Notes under the pieces: model-generated
Seen by the model: only the letters and a program-made list of their open reading frames with translations
Databases searched by the model: none
What the model was told of the DNA's origin: nothing
NCBI GenBank assembly: GCA_945890485.1
Contig: CAMDCN010000005.1
Location: 186,001-250,000, forward strand
DNA: 64,000 nt
Direction: 5' to 3'
DNA from: Candidatus Sulfopaludibacter sp. SbA3
GTDB lineage: Bacteria > Acidobacteriota > Terriglobia > Bryobacterales > Bryobacteraceae
Shown: positions 1 through 9,086 of the stretch, one piece after another
Position numbering within the stretch: the stretch's first letter is position 1
How the letters are laid out: each line of letters starts with the position of its first letter
Position numbers and translations under genes: made by a program

Positions 1-512
1 TACTTTACAGGGTAGGCTTTGTTGTATTCGTCGGTCGCTGTTTTCGTGATTTCCAAAGCCGGCTTGAAGAACACGGCATTCGTGACGTCGATCACGACAT
101 CGTAGCCGCCCGCCTCGGAAACCTTCTTCACCACTTCTTCCATCCGCTTCGCGCTACGGCCCAGCACATCCTGCCGCTCGCGGTCTACGTCACCCTGCAA
201 GTCTTCCGTCAGCCGCTGCAACTCGCGCTGCCGCCGTTGACCCCGGATCGTCAATTCCTGCTCCGCCGCCGGCGTCAGTTTGCCCTGCATCGTCTGCAAC
301 TGCGTCTGAATCTGCTGCAGTTCCTTCTGGATGGTCTCCATCTGGTCCTGGCGCGGTTTAAACTTCGCTTCCAGGTCCTTCTGGGCCTTCGTCAGCTCCG
401 CTGTGTCGAGCACGGCCTTCTGCAGGTTGATAATAGCGACCTTCATCTGCGCCGAGGCAATCGAAGCGCCGGCAAGCAAAACGGCCGGCAAAAGCAGCGA
501 ACGGATAAACAT
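1..512 (-). CDS. OmpH/Skp family periplasmic chaperone (3' end at window edge)
   Basis: Read on the minus strand, this gives about 170 residues: an N-terminal signal peptide ending in SIASAQ, a short MKVAIINLQKAV strand, a long Gln/Glu/Lys-rich coiled-coil middle, and a C-terminal segment with VVIDVTNAVFF. This is the layout of Skp/OmpH chaperones, which hold unfolded outer-membrane proteins in the periplasm. The start is the ATG at 510-512. A GGGAG lies rather far upstream (about 14 bases). The last complete codon is Lys at 3-5 and the two bases left at the edge read TA, so the protein probably stops right at the boundary (TAA or TAG) and is nearly complete. The family assignment is by pattern. 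The residue of the BamA/lpx neighbourhood usual for skp is not visible here. Confidence 0.8.
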   Translation of the reverse strand, partial: MFIRSLLLPAVLLAGASIASAQMKVAIINLQKAVLDTAELTKAQKDLEAKFKPRQDQMETIQKELQQIQTQLQTMQGKLTPAAEQELTIRGQRRQRELQRLTEDLQGDVDRERQDVLGRSAKRMEEVVKKVSEAGGYDVVIDVTNAVFFKPALEITKTATDEYNKAYPVK

Positions 513-568
513 AAATCTTGATCGAACTCCCTTTTGAGCTATCTGTTAGCCTACCACAGCCAACAATT

Positions 569-2134
569 TCAATACGTTAAACACTCATCCAGCGTCCGGC
601 CCATATTGCCGCTCGGCATCGCCACATCCAGCAAAGTCGCCAATGTCGGTGCAATATCGTTCACTGCCGCCGCCTTGTGATACCGGCCCGCTTTCACGCC
701 CGGTCCCATCAGAATCACCGGCACCTGGGCGTCGTAATGATACGCCGCTCCGTGCGTAGTCCCCCGGGGTGAGTACATGTAATACGGTTCGGTCAGCACC
801 ACGAGGTCCGGTCCGCGCCCCGGGTAGTACCCGTTATGCGCCCGCCGGGCCAGAAAGTCCGTGATTGCGATCCCGTCAACCATTTGATCTTTGGTGTAGA
901 CGCGCGCAATGTGCGGAAGGTTCCGCACCGCTTCCGCTGCCACTTGCCGAGCCTCGCGCGGATCGATCCGCCGAGCCGACAAAAGGTCATAGTTCAGGTA
1001 CGGGACATATTGCGACTTCACCTGCGTCAGCCACTTACCCGTTCCATACTTCGCGTTCAGCGCATTTTCGATCGCAGCCCCGATATCCCGATCCCGCAAC
1101 CGCCCGCCCGGCATCTTCCGCGCCGTATTCACTTCCGGCACCGGCGCTACCCCGTGATCCGCCGTAAACGTCACCAGCACGTTCCGCATCCCGATCTTTC
1201 GATCGACAAACGCGAACAACTTCGCCAGCATCTTGTCGGTCCGCACGCTGATGTCGTGCGCGTGTAGCGAATCCGGCCCTTCCGCATGGCCCACATAGTC
1301 ATTGCACGAGAAACTCACCGCCAGCAGGTCTACGCCCGCATGCTGCCCCAGTTTCTCGTTCTCAATCGTCGCTTCGGTGAACTCCTCAAGCAATTCGTTG
1401 CCAAACGGGCTCGACTCCATGTTCGAGTAGAACATCGTGTCCGCCTTCATCGGCATCTTCTTTAGCAGCACGTCCCCGGACTTCCACTCGGCCCCCAGGA
1501 ACTTCTCGCCCACTTTCTTTGCGTTGAAGCCGTCCACCCAACCCGGCAGCGCCTTCTGGTACCACGTGCTCGAAACAAACTTGCCGGACTCGTTGTCGAA
1601 CCAGTACGCCGCATCCGCCATCCGTCCCGCCGGCAGAATCGCCCCGCGGTCCTTCACCGAAATGCCGATTGTCCTGCTCTCCCCTTTGGCGGACATCTTG
1701 ATCTCGTCGCCAATCGTCGAAACCAGCAGCCGATGCGGCGATGCCGCCGCCCGCTCCGGAGCCCCCAGTGTCTTCTCCTTCGGGTCGAAGACGCTGGTTA
1801 CTTCCCGGTTCATTTCCCGGTCCCACCAGTCGTTGCCCACAATCCCGGATAGAATCGGGCTTGCCCCGCTCATGATGGTCGCGTGTCCCACCGCCGTCAC
1901 GGTCGGCGTGTGCTCGTAAAACGCGTTGGTGAACACCGCGCCCTGCGTCAGCATCCGCGCAATCCCGCCCGTGTATTCGCTCCGGAATCGCGTCAGATAG
2001 TCGTAGCGAAACTGGTCCACGGTAATCGCCAGCACCAGCTTGCATTTCGCCCGCCCCGCCGACGGCGCCACCGCCTGTCCCAACGCACTCCCGGCGGCTG
2101 CGCCCGCCAGCATCAACAATTTTCTGCGCTGCAT
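569..2134 (-). CDS. PafA-like alkaline phosphatase family protein
   Basis: This 521-residue protein has a Tat/Sec-like N-terminus (MQRRKLLMLAGAAAG) and the alkaline phosphatase superfamily fold markers. These are the metal-binding Asp in ITVDQFRYDYL (about residue 40), a Thr nucleophile within HTPTVTAVGHATIMSG (76-90), the KDR segment SVKDRGAILPAGR near residue 160, SCNDYVGHAEGPDS, TADHGVAPVPE and a C-terminal THGAAYHYD. The Lys/Arg pair after the nucleophile is typical of PafA-type phosphate monoesterases, which release phosphate from organic esters outside the cytoplasm. The gene starts at an ATG that overlaps the TAA of the upstream DUF4920 gene by one base (TAATG), so translation is probably coupled. 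It is the last gene of a leftward run. A phosphodiesterase or nucleotide pyrophosphatase specificity cannot be excluded. Confidence 0.85.
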   Translation of the reverse strand: MQRRKLLMLAGAAAGSALGQAVAPSAGRAKCKLVLAITVDQFRYDYLTRFRSEYTGGIARMLTQGAVFTNAFYEHTPTVTAVGHATIMSGASPILSGIVGNDWWDREMNREVTSVFDPKEKTLGAPERAAASPHRLLVSTIGDEIKMSAKGESRTIGISVKDRGAILPAGRMADAAYWFDNESGKFVSSTWYQKALPGWVDGFNAKKVGEKFLGAEWKSGDVLLKKMPMKADTMFYSNMESSPFGNELLEEFTEATIENEKLGQHAGVDLLAVSFSCNDYVGHAEGPDSLHAHDISVRTDKMLAKLFAFVDRKIGMRNVLVTFTADHGVAPVPEVNTARKMPGGRLRDRDIGAAIENALNAKYGTGKWLTQVKSQYVPYLNYDLLSARRIDPREARQVAAEAVRNLPHIARVYTKDQMVDGIAITDFLARRAHNGYYPGRGPDLVVLTEPYYMYSPRGTTHGAAYHYDAQVPVILMGPGVKAGRYHKAAAVNDIAPTLATLLDVAMPSGNMGRTLDECLTY

Positions 2135-2577
2135 TAGTCGACCAGAACCGCGCCCGTACCCTGGAGCTGGTACAGCGTGCCGCCACTCTTCACCGACGCC
2201 GGGTCGAACTTCCGCCCCTGCTCCTCGGCCTCATGCTTGGCCCGCGCAATCGCCTGAGCCTTGCTCAGCACCAGCTTTTTCAGCAATCCTTCCGCCGTCG
2301 CCGTTTTGCCCACGGCGTCCTTCGGGAACATGATTTCGCCGTCGTTCACCTTAATGCGCATGCCATCTTTGTTGTCCACCAACTGCATCCAGCAGCCCAT
2401 CATGGTGCACACCTCGCTCACCTTGCCGCGCACCTGCACCGTCTTGCCCACGTACTGGTCGGGGCTGGCCAGAATCGTCGCCACCGGAGTCGGCTGGCTC
2501 AACGTCAGGCCCTTCCCAAACTTTTCCGCCGCCATCGCACAGGCAGCCATCGCCAACGCTAACGCAACTTTCCGCAT
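2134..2577 (-). CDS. DUF4920 family secreted protein
   Basis: This 147-residue protein has a short signal peptide (MRKVALALAMAACAMA). Its folded part begins with PVATILASPDQYVGKTVQVRGKVSEVC, an OB-fold-like strand pattern found in DUF4920 proteins, and contains the two-cysteine motif CTMMGCWMQL. The function of the family is unknown; the cysteines and oxidoreductase-like neighbours suggest a metal or redox role, which is inference. I place the start at the internal ATG at 2575-2577, because residues upstream of it are Arg/Trp-rich, do not resemble a signal peptide, and would run into the preceding quinoprotein gene. It lies 16 bases downstream of the quinoprotein stop and overlaps the phosphatase start, so it belongs to the same leftward operon. 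Confidence 0.75.
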   Translation of the reverse strand: MRKVALALAMAACAMAAEKFGKGLTLSQPTPVATILASPDQYVGKTVQVRGKVSEVCTMMGCWMQLVDNKDGMRIKVNDGEIMFPKDAVGKTATAEGLLKKLVLSKAQAIARAKHEAEEQGRKFDPASVKSGGTLYQLQGTGAVLVD

Positions 2578-2593
2578 GGTAATCAGTATCTCG

Positions 2594-4543
2594 CTACTCC
2601 AACGCAAATGCCACCAACGTATCGGCGAATGTCGAGCTGTACTTGTTACCGCCCCCCGCCGCAATCACCACGAACTGCCGCTTCGACTGCGGCCCCGAAA
2701 ACGTCATCGGATTCGCGTGGCCGCTCGCCGGAAGCCGCGTCTCCCAAAGCTGCTTCCCGGAATCTTTATCGAATGCCCGGAAACGCCCGTCGTTCGTCGC
2801 CGCGATAAACAGCAATCCTCCCGCCGTCACCAGCGACCCGCCCAGGTTCGGCGTCCCGGTCTTGGCTACACCCCGCTTGGTCAACTCGTCATACTCGCCG
2901 AGCACCACTCGCCACCGAAACGTCCCCGTGTCCAAGTCAATCGCCGTCAAACTCCCCCACGGCGGCTGCTGGCACGAATACAGATTGTCATCCCAAAATC
3001 GCGAATTCGGCGTCCGCGCCCCGCGCGCCCGATACGGAATCAACGATCCGTCCGGCCGCTTCTCCATCTGAAATGTCATCCCCACGTCCATCGAGTTCAC
3101 GTACAGCGTCCGCGTCGCCGGGTCGAACGACGCACCGCCCCAGTTCGTCCCCCCGTTCGTCCCTGGAAACAGAATCGTCCGATCCAAGCCAATCGGCGTA
3201 TATAACGATCCGAATCTTGCCCCCTTCACCACCTCCTCGCAGAACTTCCGCGATTCCGGAGTCACTGTCGTCAACTCCTCCGGCTTCATCGACTGCCGCG
3301 TAAAGGGCGGCGGCTTCACCGGAATCGGCTGCGTCCGCGAAGCCTGCTCCCCTGGCACCTCGCTCGCCGGAACGGGCCGCTCCTCCACCGGAAACAGCGG
3401 CTTCCCCGTCACCCGGTCCAGCAGGAAAACAAACCCCGTCTTCGTGATCTGCGCCACCGCCGGCACCATCTTCCCGCCGTGCCGCACCGTCACGAGGTTC
3501 GGCTGCGCCGGCAAGTCATAGTCCCAAATGTTGTGATGAATCGTCTGGAAATGCCAAGCGCGCTTACCCGTCAAAGCATCCAGCGCCAGCACCGAATCGC
3601 CGAAGAGCCCGTCCCCTTTCCGGTCGCCGCCATAGTAGTCGTAGGCCGGCGAGGTCAGCGGTACGAACACCATGCCCCGCTCCGTATCCACGCTCAACAC
3701 GCTCCAGGCGTTCACCGCGGCCCGATCCTTCCCGGCGCCCTCTGGCCACGTCTCGTAGCCAAATTCGCCCTTGCGCGGCACGGTGTGAAACGTCCACAGA
3801 AGCTTCCCCGTCCGCACATCGAAGCCACGGATGTCGCCCGCGGGACCCTGCGGCTCTCCGTCCGCGGTCCACGATCCGCAAATCACAACATTTTTGTAGA
3901 TCGCCGGCGGCGAAGTCATTCCGTAGCCCTTGTCCGCCCACGCGTCCGCCACGCCTTTCCGCAGGTCGATCGAACCCGCGTCGCCGAACGCAGGGTCCAG
4001 TTTGCCGGTTGCCGCGTCCACCGAGTACAGCCGCCCGCCTTGTGTCCCGTAAACGATCCGCTTCGCCCGGCCGTCCGTCCAATACGAAGCCCCGCGGCTG
4101 ATGAACAGGTTCAGTGGCTTCGTCTTGTCAATCTTCGGGTCAAACGCCCAACGCTCTTTTCCCGTCTCGGCGTCCAGAGCGACCAAACGGTTGAACGGCG
4201 TCGTCACATACAGAACCCCGTCCACATAAAGCGGAGTCGTCTCGAATGCGCTCCGCGAAGGGGATTCGCTGCCGTCGCTGATCTCCCCGGTCCGGTAGGT
4301 CCAGGCCACCTTCAGCTTGCCGACATTGCCTTTATGAATCTGCCGCAGAGTCGAGTGCTTCTGCCCCCCGGCATCTCCGCCCCAGTGCCGCCACTCCTGT
4401 CCCAGTAAGGGCAGAGCGGCGGCTAGCAGACAAACTACTTGTTGCCACCCTCGCGCGCGACCTTGGCCTTGGCGCTCTCGAGCTTCTTCTGCACCTTCGA
4501 GATGTCGACGTTCTCCCGTTCGCTCGGCGCTCCAGCTTCCCAT
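2594..4543 (-). CDS. PQQ-type quinoprotein dehydrogenase (glucose dehydrogenase-like beta-propeller)
   Basis: The roughly 610-residue mature part is an eight-bladed quinoprotein propeller with repeated blade motifs such as DAETGKERWAFDP, GGRLYSVDAATGKLDPAFG, LDALTGKRAWHFQTIHHNIWD and TGTFRWRV. IHHNIWDYDLPAQP is typical of PQQ-dependent glucose/alcohol dehydrogenases of the Gcd/soluble type. No haem motif (CxxCH) is present, so electrons would leave through a separate acceptor. The start is unclear. The segment VVCLLAAALPLLGQ looks like the signal peptide, but no ATG, GTG or TTG precedes it closely in frame. The nearest in-frame ATG (4541-4543) lies inside the upstream TPR gene and adds a long charged N-region. 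A CTG start at about 4426-4424 is an alternative. Coordinates therefore use the ATG, with the 5' end doubtful. Confidence 0.78.
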   Translation of the reverse strand: MGSWSAERTGERRHLEGAEEARERQGQGRARGWQQVVCLLAAALPLLGQEWRHWGGDAGGQKHSTLRQIHKGNVGKLKVAWTYRTGEISDGSESPSRSAFETTPLYVDGVLYVTTPFNRLVALDAETGKERWAFDPKIDKTKPLNLFISRGASYWTDGRAKRIVYGTQGGRLYSVDAATGKLDPAFGDAGSIDLRKGVADAWADKGYGMTSPPAIYKNVVICGSWTADGEPQGPAGDIRGFDVRTGKLLWTFHTVPRKGEFGYETWPEGAGKDRAAVNAWSVLSVDTERGMVFVPLTSPAYDYYGGDRKGDGLFGDSVLALDALTGKRAWHFQTIHHNIWDYDLPAQPNLVTVRHGGKMVPAVAQITKTGFVFLLDRVTGKPLFPVEERPVPASEVPGEQASRTQPIPVKPPPFTRQSMKPEELTTVTPESRKFCEEVVKGARFGSLYTPIGLDRTILFPGTNGGTNWGGASFDPATRTLYVNSMDVGMTFQMEKRPDGSLIPYRARGARTPNSRFWDDNLYSCQQPPWGSLTAIDLDTGTFRWRVVLGEYDELTKRGVAKTGTPNLGGSLVTAGGLLFIAATNDGRFRAFDKDSGKQLWETRLPASGHANPMTFSGPQSKRQFVVIAAGGGNKYSSTFADTLVAFALE

Positions 4544-6471
4544 TCCTTGATCGATTGTTGCCACGCGGCGATGGCCTCCTTCAGCTTATTCAGCTTGAAA
4601 TATACATCGCCCAGGTGATCGTGGATCGTCGAATCTTTCTGAACCAGTGCCGCGGAACGCTGCAGCGTCGCCAAAGCTTCGTCCAGTTTGCCCAGCCGGT
4701 ACTGCGCCCATCCCAGGCTGTCGAGGTAGGCGCCGTTGTTCGGCTCCTGCTCCAACGCCTTCACAATCATCTTCTCGGCCTCGGCCACTCGCACGTTCCG
4801 GTCCGCCAACATGTAGCCCAGGTAGTTCAACGCGCCGGGATTGTTCGGGCTTACCGCCAGCACCTTCCGGAATTCGCGTTCGGCCTCGTCGAACTTCTTC
4901 TGCTTCTCATACATCGCCCCGCGGCTGAACCAAACCGATTCCTTGTCCTCATCGGTCTTCGATAACGCCTCGGCCGCGTCCAGGCTCTTGGCCATCTCGC
5001 CGTAGTTCTTGGTCTTATCGTAGAGCTGGGCCAGTTGCAGATGCGTCTCGCGGTCGGCCTTGCCGTCCAGCATCTTCTTGACGTCGGCCACCGCCTCGGC
5101 GCCACGACCCAACTCAGAAAGCGATGTTGCCCGAACCAGCCGGATCATCCGGTCGTTCGGGTACTTCTTCAGTGCCTCTTCCGCCGCGTCGACCGACTTC
5201 TGGAACTCCCGCGCCTGCCGCCAAGTGTCGATCACCTGCGCCGCGCTCCGCGCTCCCAGGTCTTTGTCCAAGGTCGCCATTTCCGTGAACTGCTGCACCG
5301 CTTCTGCCGGTTGATCGTTATTCCGGTACAGCAGCCCCAACCGTTCCACCAGCATCGCCCGGCTGTTCTTCTCGGCGGCGCTCGACCCGCGCAGCGACTG
5401 CGCCAGAACATCCTTCAGCCCTGCGATCGCCTCGGCATATTTGCCCTGCGCCTCGTTCAGGTTCACTTCGTTGTAGCGAATTTCGATGTTGTTTGGATCA
5501 ATTCTCTTGGCCTGATTGCTGGCTTCCCAAGCCTTATCCAACTGCCCCTTTTGCCGGTAGATCTGCGACAGACGCAAGTAGCTCAACCCGTCCTTGGCGT
5601 CTTCTTTCACCAGCTCCTCGTAGGTCTTCAGCGCCTCGTCCACCTTGTCCGCCATCACCAGTGAATTGGCGAAGTCCCGTTTGATGTCCAGGTTCTCCGG
5701 CTGCAACTCAAGCGCCTTCCGTAGGGTCTCGCTCGCCATCCCGAAATCGCGCATCTGCTCGTAGGCCTGCGCCAACGCGGTCAGCGTCCGCAAGTTCGGG
5801 CTCTTCTCGGCGACCTTCTTCAGCAGCTCCGCCGCCTTTGCGGTATCGCCCACATCCGCCAGCACCAGCGCCAAGCCGCTCAACGCGTCTACGTTCTCCG
5901 GGTCCAGCGCCAGAGCCTTCTCATAGGCAATCTTCGCATCCACCGAATTCTGCGCGATCTTGTGCAGCCGGCCTAACATCATCCAGCTTTCGGCATCGCC
6001 GGCGTCCAACTCCGTGATCTTTGTGTACTGCTCGGTAGCCCGCTTCAGCATCTCTTCGTTTAGGCCACGCGTCTGTGGATCGCCCACCAACCGGGAAAAA
6101 ATCCGGCCCAGGATTCGCCGCGCCGTCAAATCGTTCGGGTTCGCCTTGATTGCCGCCTCTGATTCTGTGACGGCTTCGCGCAGCCGACCGGCCTGAATAT
6201 AGAGGTCCGACATCTCCTCAGCCAGAAAGGTTGCCGATGGGTCGTCCTTCATCGCCGCTTTGAAAAAATCGATGGCCTTGTTCAGGTACTCCGCGCGATT
6301 GCCATACGTCTGCGCCAAATCGGCGTAGAGATGCCCCATCGCGTAGTTGTAGTAGGAGCCGCCGCGATCGTCGGAACGGCGAGGTCCTCCCCCGGGCGCA
6401 GCTTGCCCATATGCGGACACGGCGACCGATAGCCCGGCCAGGGTCATGAAACAACGCTGAAAAAGACGCAT
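4435..6471 (-). CDS. Secreted tetratricopeptide-repeat protein
   Basis: This 678-residue protein has a signal peptide (MRLFQRCFMTLAGLSVAVSA then YGQ) and is almost entirely TPR units, for example AEYLNKAIDFFKAAMKDDPSA, AKIAYEKALALDPENVDAL and LDEALATLQRSAALVQ. TPR arrays form right-handed superhelices used for protein-protein contacts, here most likely in the periplasm or on the outer membrane. No catalytic domain is visible. The first gene of a leftward run, it is followed by a quinoprotein whose 5' end overlaps it, then DUF4920 and the phosphatase. The start is the ATG at 6469-6471. It is divergent from miaA across an 84-base intergenic stretch that should hold both promoters. The partner is not deducible from sequence. 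Confidence 0.85.
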   Translation of the reverse strand: MRLFQRCFMTLAGLSVAVSAYGQAAPGGGPRRSDDRGGSYYNYAMGHLYADLAQTYGNRAEYLNKAIDFFKAAMKDDPSATFLAEEMSDLYIQAGRLREAVTESEAAIKANPNDLTARRILGRIFSRLVGDPQTRGLNEEMLKRATEQYTKITELDAGDAESWMMLGRLHKIAQNSVDAKIAYEKALALDPENVDALSGLALVLADVGDTAKAAELLKKVAEKSPNLRTLTALAQAYEQMRDFGMASETLRKALELQPENLDIKRDFANSLVMADKVDEALKTYEELVKEDAKDGLSYLRLSQIYRQKGQLDKAWEASNQAKRIDPNNIEIRYNEVNLNEAQGKYAEAIAGLKDVLAQSLRGSSAAEKNSRAMLVERLGLLYRNNDQPAEAVQQFTEMATLDKDLGARSAAQVIDTWRQAREFQKSVDAAEEALKKYPNDRMIRLVRATSLSELGRGAEAVADVKKMLDGKADRETHLQLAQLYDKTKNYGEMAKSLDAAEALSKTDEDKESVWFSRGAMYEKQKKFDEAEREFRKVLAVSPNNPGALNYLGYMLADRNVRVAEAEKMIVKALEQEPNNGAYLDSLGWAQYRLGKLDEALATLQRSAALVQKDSTIHDHLGDVYFKLNKLKEAIAAWQQSIKEWEAGAPSERENVDISKVQKKLESAKAKVAREGGNK

Positions 6472-6555
6472 CCTGCCTACTTTCTGCCTCTTAGTATATA
6501 CCTGACCATTTGGATTCCCCGGCGGCCTAAACGGTTTCGAACCTACACTGGAATC

Positions 6556-7479
6556 GTGTCCGCTCTGGTCCCCCTTCTCACTGTCATCGGCCCCACCGGC
6601 TCCGGCAAAAGCGATCTGGCTCTTGCACTAGCCCGCCGTTTCGATGGCGAAATTATCAACGCCGACTCGCTGCAGGTCTTTCGCGGCTTCGACATCGGCA
6701 CGGCGAAGCTTCCCGTCGCGGAGCGCCAGAACCCGCCCCACCACCTCTTCGACATCTGTAGCGCCAACGAGAACTTCACCGCCGGGGAGTTCGCCCGCGC
6801 CGTCAAGGCCCTGCTCCCTTCCATCACCGCCCGCGGCCGCCTCCCCATCCTCTGCGGTGGAACCGGCTTCTATCTTCGCGCTCTCCTCCGCGGACTCTCC
6901 CCCGGCCCTGTCGCCGAACCCGCGCTCCGCGCCCGCCTCGCCGCCCGGCCCAACGTCCATCGCCTCCTCTCCCGCCTCGACCCCGCCGCTGCCGCCCGCA
7001 TCCATCCCAACGACCGCAACAAGACCCTTCGCGCTCTCGAAATCCGTCTCCTCACCGGCCGTACCTCAGCCGACATCTTCTCCCAAGGCCTCGACGCCCT
7101 CACCGGCTACCGGACTCTTCAACTCGGACTCGATCCGCCCCGCGAAGCGCTATATAGCAAATTGAATGACCGCTGTGTCCGGATGTGGGACGCCGGACTG
7201 TGCGAAGAAGCGACACACTTACTCACTCTCTATCCCTCCGCCGCCAAGCCTTTTGCCGCCCTAGGTTATAAACAGGCCCTTGACTTCCACGCCGGCCGGC
7301 TCTCCAAGGAAGAGGCCATCGCCGAAATGCAAATGAAGACCCGCCACTACGCCAAACGCCAATTGACGTGGTTTCGGGCCGAAACTGACGTGATCTGGCT
7401 CCCGGGCTTCGGCCCGCAAAAAGAAATTTTCGAACAATCGGTGATCCATACGGAACGTTTCCTGCGCTTGTTCGTATAG
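6556..7479 (+). CDS. miaA: tRNA dimethylallyltransferase
   Basis: This 307-residue protein matches MiaA end to end. It has the P-loop GPTGSGKS at residues 12-19, the INADSLQVFRGFDIGTAK segment that contacts substrate, GGTGFYLRALLRG, and the C-terminal RHYAKRQLTWFR motif. The enzyme transfers a dimethylallyl group from DMAPP to N6 of A37 in tRNAs reading UNN codons. The length is normal for the family. The start is a GTG at 6556; no nearer ATG keeps the full P-loop strand. It stands alone, divergent from the TPR gene. hfq, which often follows miaA in proteobacteria, is absent; the next gene encodes a small secreted protein. Confidence 0.95.
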   Translation: MSALVPLLTVIGPTGSGKSDLALALARRFDGEIINADSLQVFRGFDIGTAKLPVAERQNPPHHLFDICSANENFTAGEFARAVKALLPSITARGRLPILCGGTGFYLRALLRGLSPGPVAEPALRARLAARPNVHRLLSRLDPAAAARIHPNDRNKTLRALEIRLLTGRTSADIFSQGLDALTGYRTLQLGLDPPREALYSKLNDRCVRMWDAGLCEEATHLLTLYPSAAKPFAALGYKQALDFHAGRLSKEEAIAEMQMKTRHYAKRQLTWFRAETDVIWLPGFGPQKEIFEQSVIHTERFLRLFV

Positions 7480-7559
7480 ACAGACATACCGGGCGATGCA
7501 ACGAGTCAAGCAAGCCCACAAACAAGTTTCGAAAGTCAATTCAGGAGCCAAGTAATCCC

Positions 7560-7874
7560 ATGAAAAAGTTAGTTGCCATGTTCGCATTGACGGTGTCGTT
7601 CGCCCTCGCCAGCGCCACCAATTTCAACGTCACCCTCTTCCAGCCGTCCATCGTCGCGGGAACCGAACTGAAGCCCGGCGAGTACAAAGTGCAGGTCAAC
7701 GGGGACAAAATGACCATCAAGAATGGCAAAAAGGTCATCGAGGCCTCGGTGAAATCCGAGCGGGTGGACGCCAAGTACGGTTCCACCTCCGTCCGCTATA
7801 CGAACGGCGACGGCAAGTACACCGTCACGGAAATCCGCATCGGCGGCACGAACACCAAGCTGGTCGTAAACTAG
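7560..7874 (+). CDS. Small secreted beta-rich protein of unknown function
   Basis: This 104-residue protein has a clear signal peptide (MKKLVAMFALTVSFALASA) and a mature part of alternating strands: FNVTLFQPSIVAGTELKPGE, YKVQVNGDKMTIKNGKK and TEIRIGGTNTKLVV. The pattern 'TLxxPxxVxGxxLKPGxYKV' recurs in small acidobacterial secreted proteins of unknown function, which may be extracytoplasmic carbohydrate-binding or lipocalin-like sandwiches; that is inference. A good Shine-Dalgarno (AGGAG at 7542-7546) precedes the ATG. It lies 80 bases downstream of miaA and 36 bases upstream of a TPR gene on the same strand. No catalytic residues are recognisable. Confidence 0.7.
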   Translation: MKKLVAMFALTVSFALASATNFNVTLFQPSIVAGTELKPGEYKVQVNGDKMTIKNGKKVIEASVKSERVDAKYGSTSVRYTNGDGKYTVTEIRIGGTNTKLVVN

Positions 7875-7910
7875 CCCTCACAATACACCCCCTACGCTAA
7901 ACTAAGAGGG

Positions 7911-9086
7911 ATGCAGCGCTGTCTGATTTTTTCAGCCCTCCTGCTCGCGTCCCTCTCGTCCGTCTTCGCCGCCTCTTCCGTAGTCCTCCCGTTTTCGAAT
8001 CTCTCCCAGGATAAGAACCTCGATTGGATCGGCGAGAGCATCGCCGAAATGGTCAATGAGGCGATCTCGAGCGAAGGTCTTCTCGTCCTCGATCGTAGCG
8101 ATCGCGCCGAAGCGTACTCGCGCCTCGGTATCCGTCCCTACGCGCTGCTCACGCGCGCCTCCGTTGTCAAAATTGGCGACGAACTCGATGCCGGCCATGT
8201 CGTCTACGGCAGCTTCGAGATCACCCCGCAAACGCCCCCCACCAAATCCTCCATCGTGATCCGGGCACGTGTGCTCGACCTTCGCCGGCTCCGCCAGAGC
8301 GAAGAACTCGTTGAACAAGGCCTGCTCGAAGACCTCGCCGCTCTCCAGAACAAGCTGTGCTTTCGCACCCTCCTCGAACTACTGCCCGAGACTCGCATCG
8401 ACGAGCAGGCCTTTCTCGCCAAGCGCACCCGCACCCGCGTCGACGCGCTCGAGAACTATATCCGCGGCCTCCTCGTTACCGACCCCGCCGCTAAACACCG
8501 CTTCTTCACCCAGGCCGCCCGCCTCGATGCCAACTTCTCCCCGCCCTGCTTCCAACTCGGCCTCTACCATTGGGAGAAAGATGCATACCGCGAAGCCGCC
8601 ATCTGGTTTCAGCGTGTCCGCGCGACCGATTCCCACTACCGGGAAGCCCTCTTCTATCTCGGCATCTGCAAGTACCGCGTAGCCGACTATCCTGCCGCCG
8701 AACAGGCGTTTCAGGTCGTCGCCTCCACCGTCCCCCTGAATGAGGTGTTCAACAACCTCGGCGCCGCGCAAATGCACCGGAATTCGTCCCAGGCGCTGGA
8801 CAATTTCTTAAAAGCGCTCGAAGGCGACGAGTCCGACCCCGACTATCACTTCAACGCCGGCTACGCGCTGTGGAAAAATGGCAACTTCGACGTGGCCGCC
8901 GAACGCTTCCGCGCCGTGCTCGATCGCGTCCCCGACGACCAGCAGGCCACCTCCATGCTCGGCCGCTGCCTCAAAAAGGAACCTGCCCGCCCCGGCGACG
9001 CTCGCACCGAAGGCCTCGAACGCATCAAGGAACAGTACGAGGAATCCGCCTTCCTGCAGCTCAAGTCCATCTTCGACAAAAAGTAA
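7911..9086 (+). CDS. Secreted FlgO/TolB-like plus TPR protein
   Basis: This 391-residue protein has a signal peptide (MQRCLIFSALLLASLSSVFA). About 120 residues follow that resemble the FlgO/TolB N-terminal fold: VVLPFSNLSQDKNLDWIGES, then VVYGSFEITP, where a small-molecule or protein surface is built from a Rossmann-like sheet. The C-terminal half is TPR, with units such as YREALFYLGICKYRVADYPA and YHFNAGYALWKNGNFDVA. Such fusions are common in Acidobacteria and probably assemble outer-membrane or signalling complexes, but no specific role is known. The stop TAA overlaps the ATG of the next gene (TAATG), so it is translationally coupled to the barrel protein and may act with it. Confidence 0.75.
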   Translation: MQRCLIFSALLLASLSSVFAASSVVLPFSNLSQDKNLDWIGESIAEMVNEAISSEGLLVLDRSDRAEAYSRLGIRPYALLTRASVVKIGDELDAGHVVYGSFEITPQTPPTKSSIVIRARVLDLRRLRQSEELVEQGLLEDLAALQNKLCFRTLLELLPETRIDEQAFLAKRTRTRVDALENYIRGLLVTDPAAKHRFFTQAARLDANFSPPCFQLGLYHWEKDAYREAAIWFQRVRATDSHYREALFYLGICKYRVADYPAAEQAFQVVASTVPLNEVFNNLGAAQMHRNSSQALDNFLKALEGDESDPDYHFNAGYALWKNGNFDVAAERFRAVLDRVPDDQQATSMLGRCLKKEPARPGDARTEGLERIKEQYEESAFLQLKSIFDKK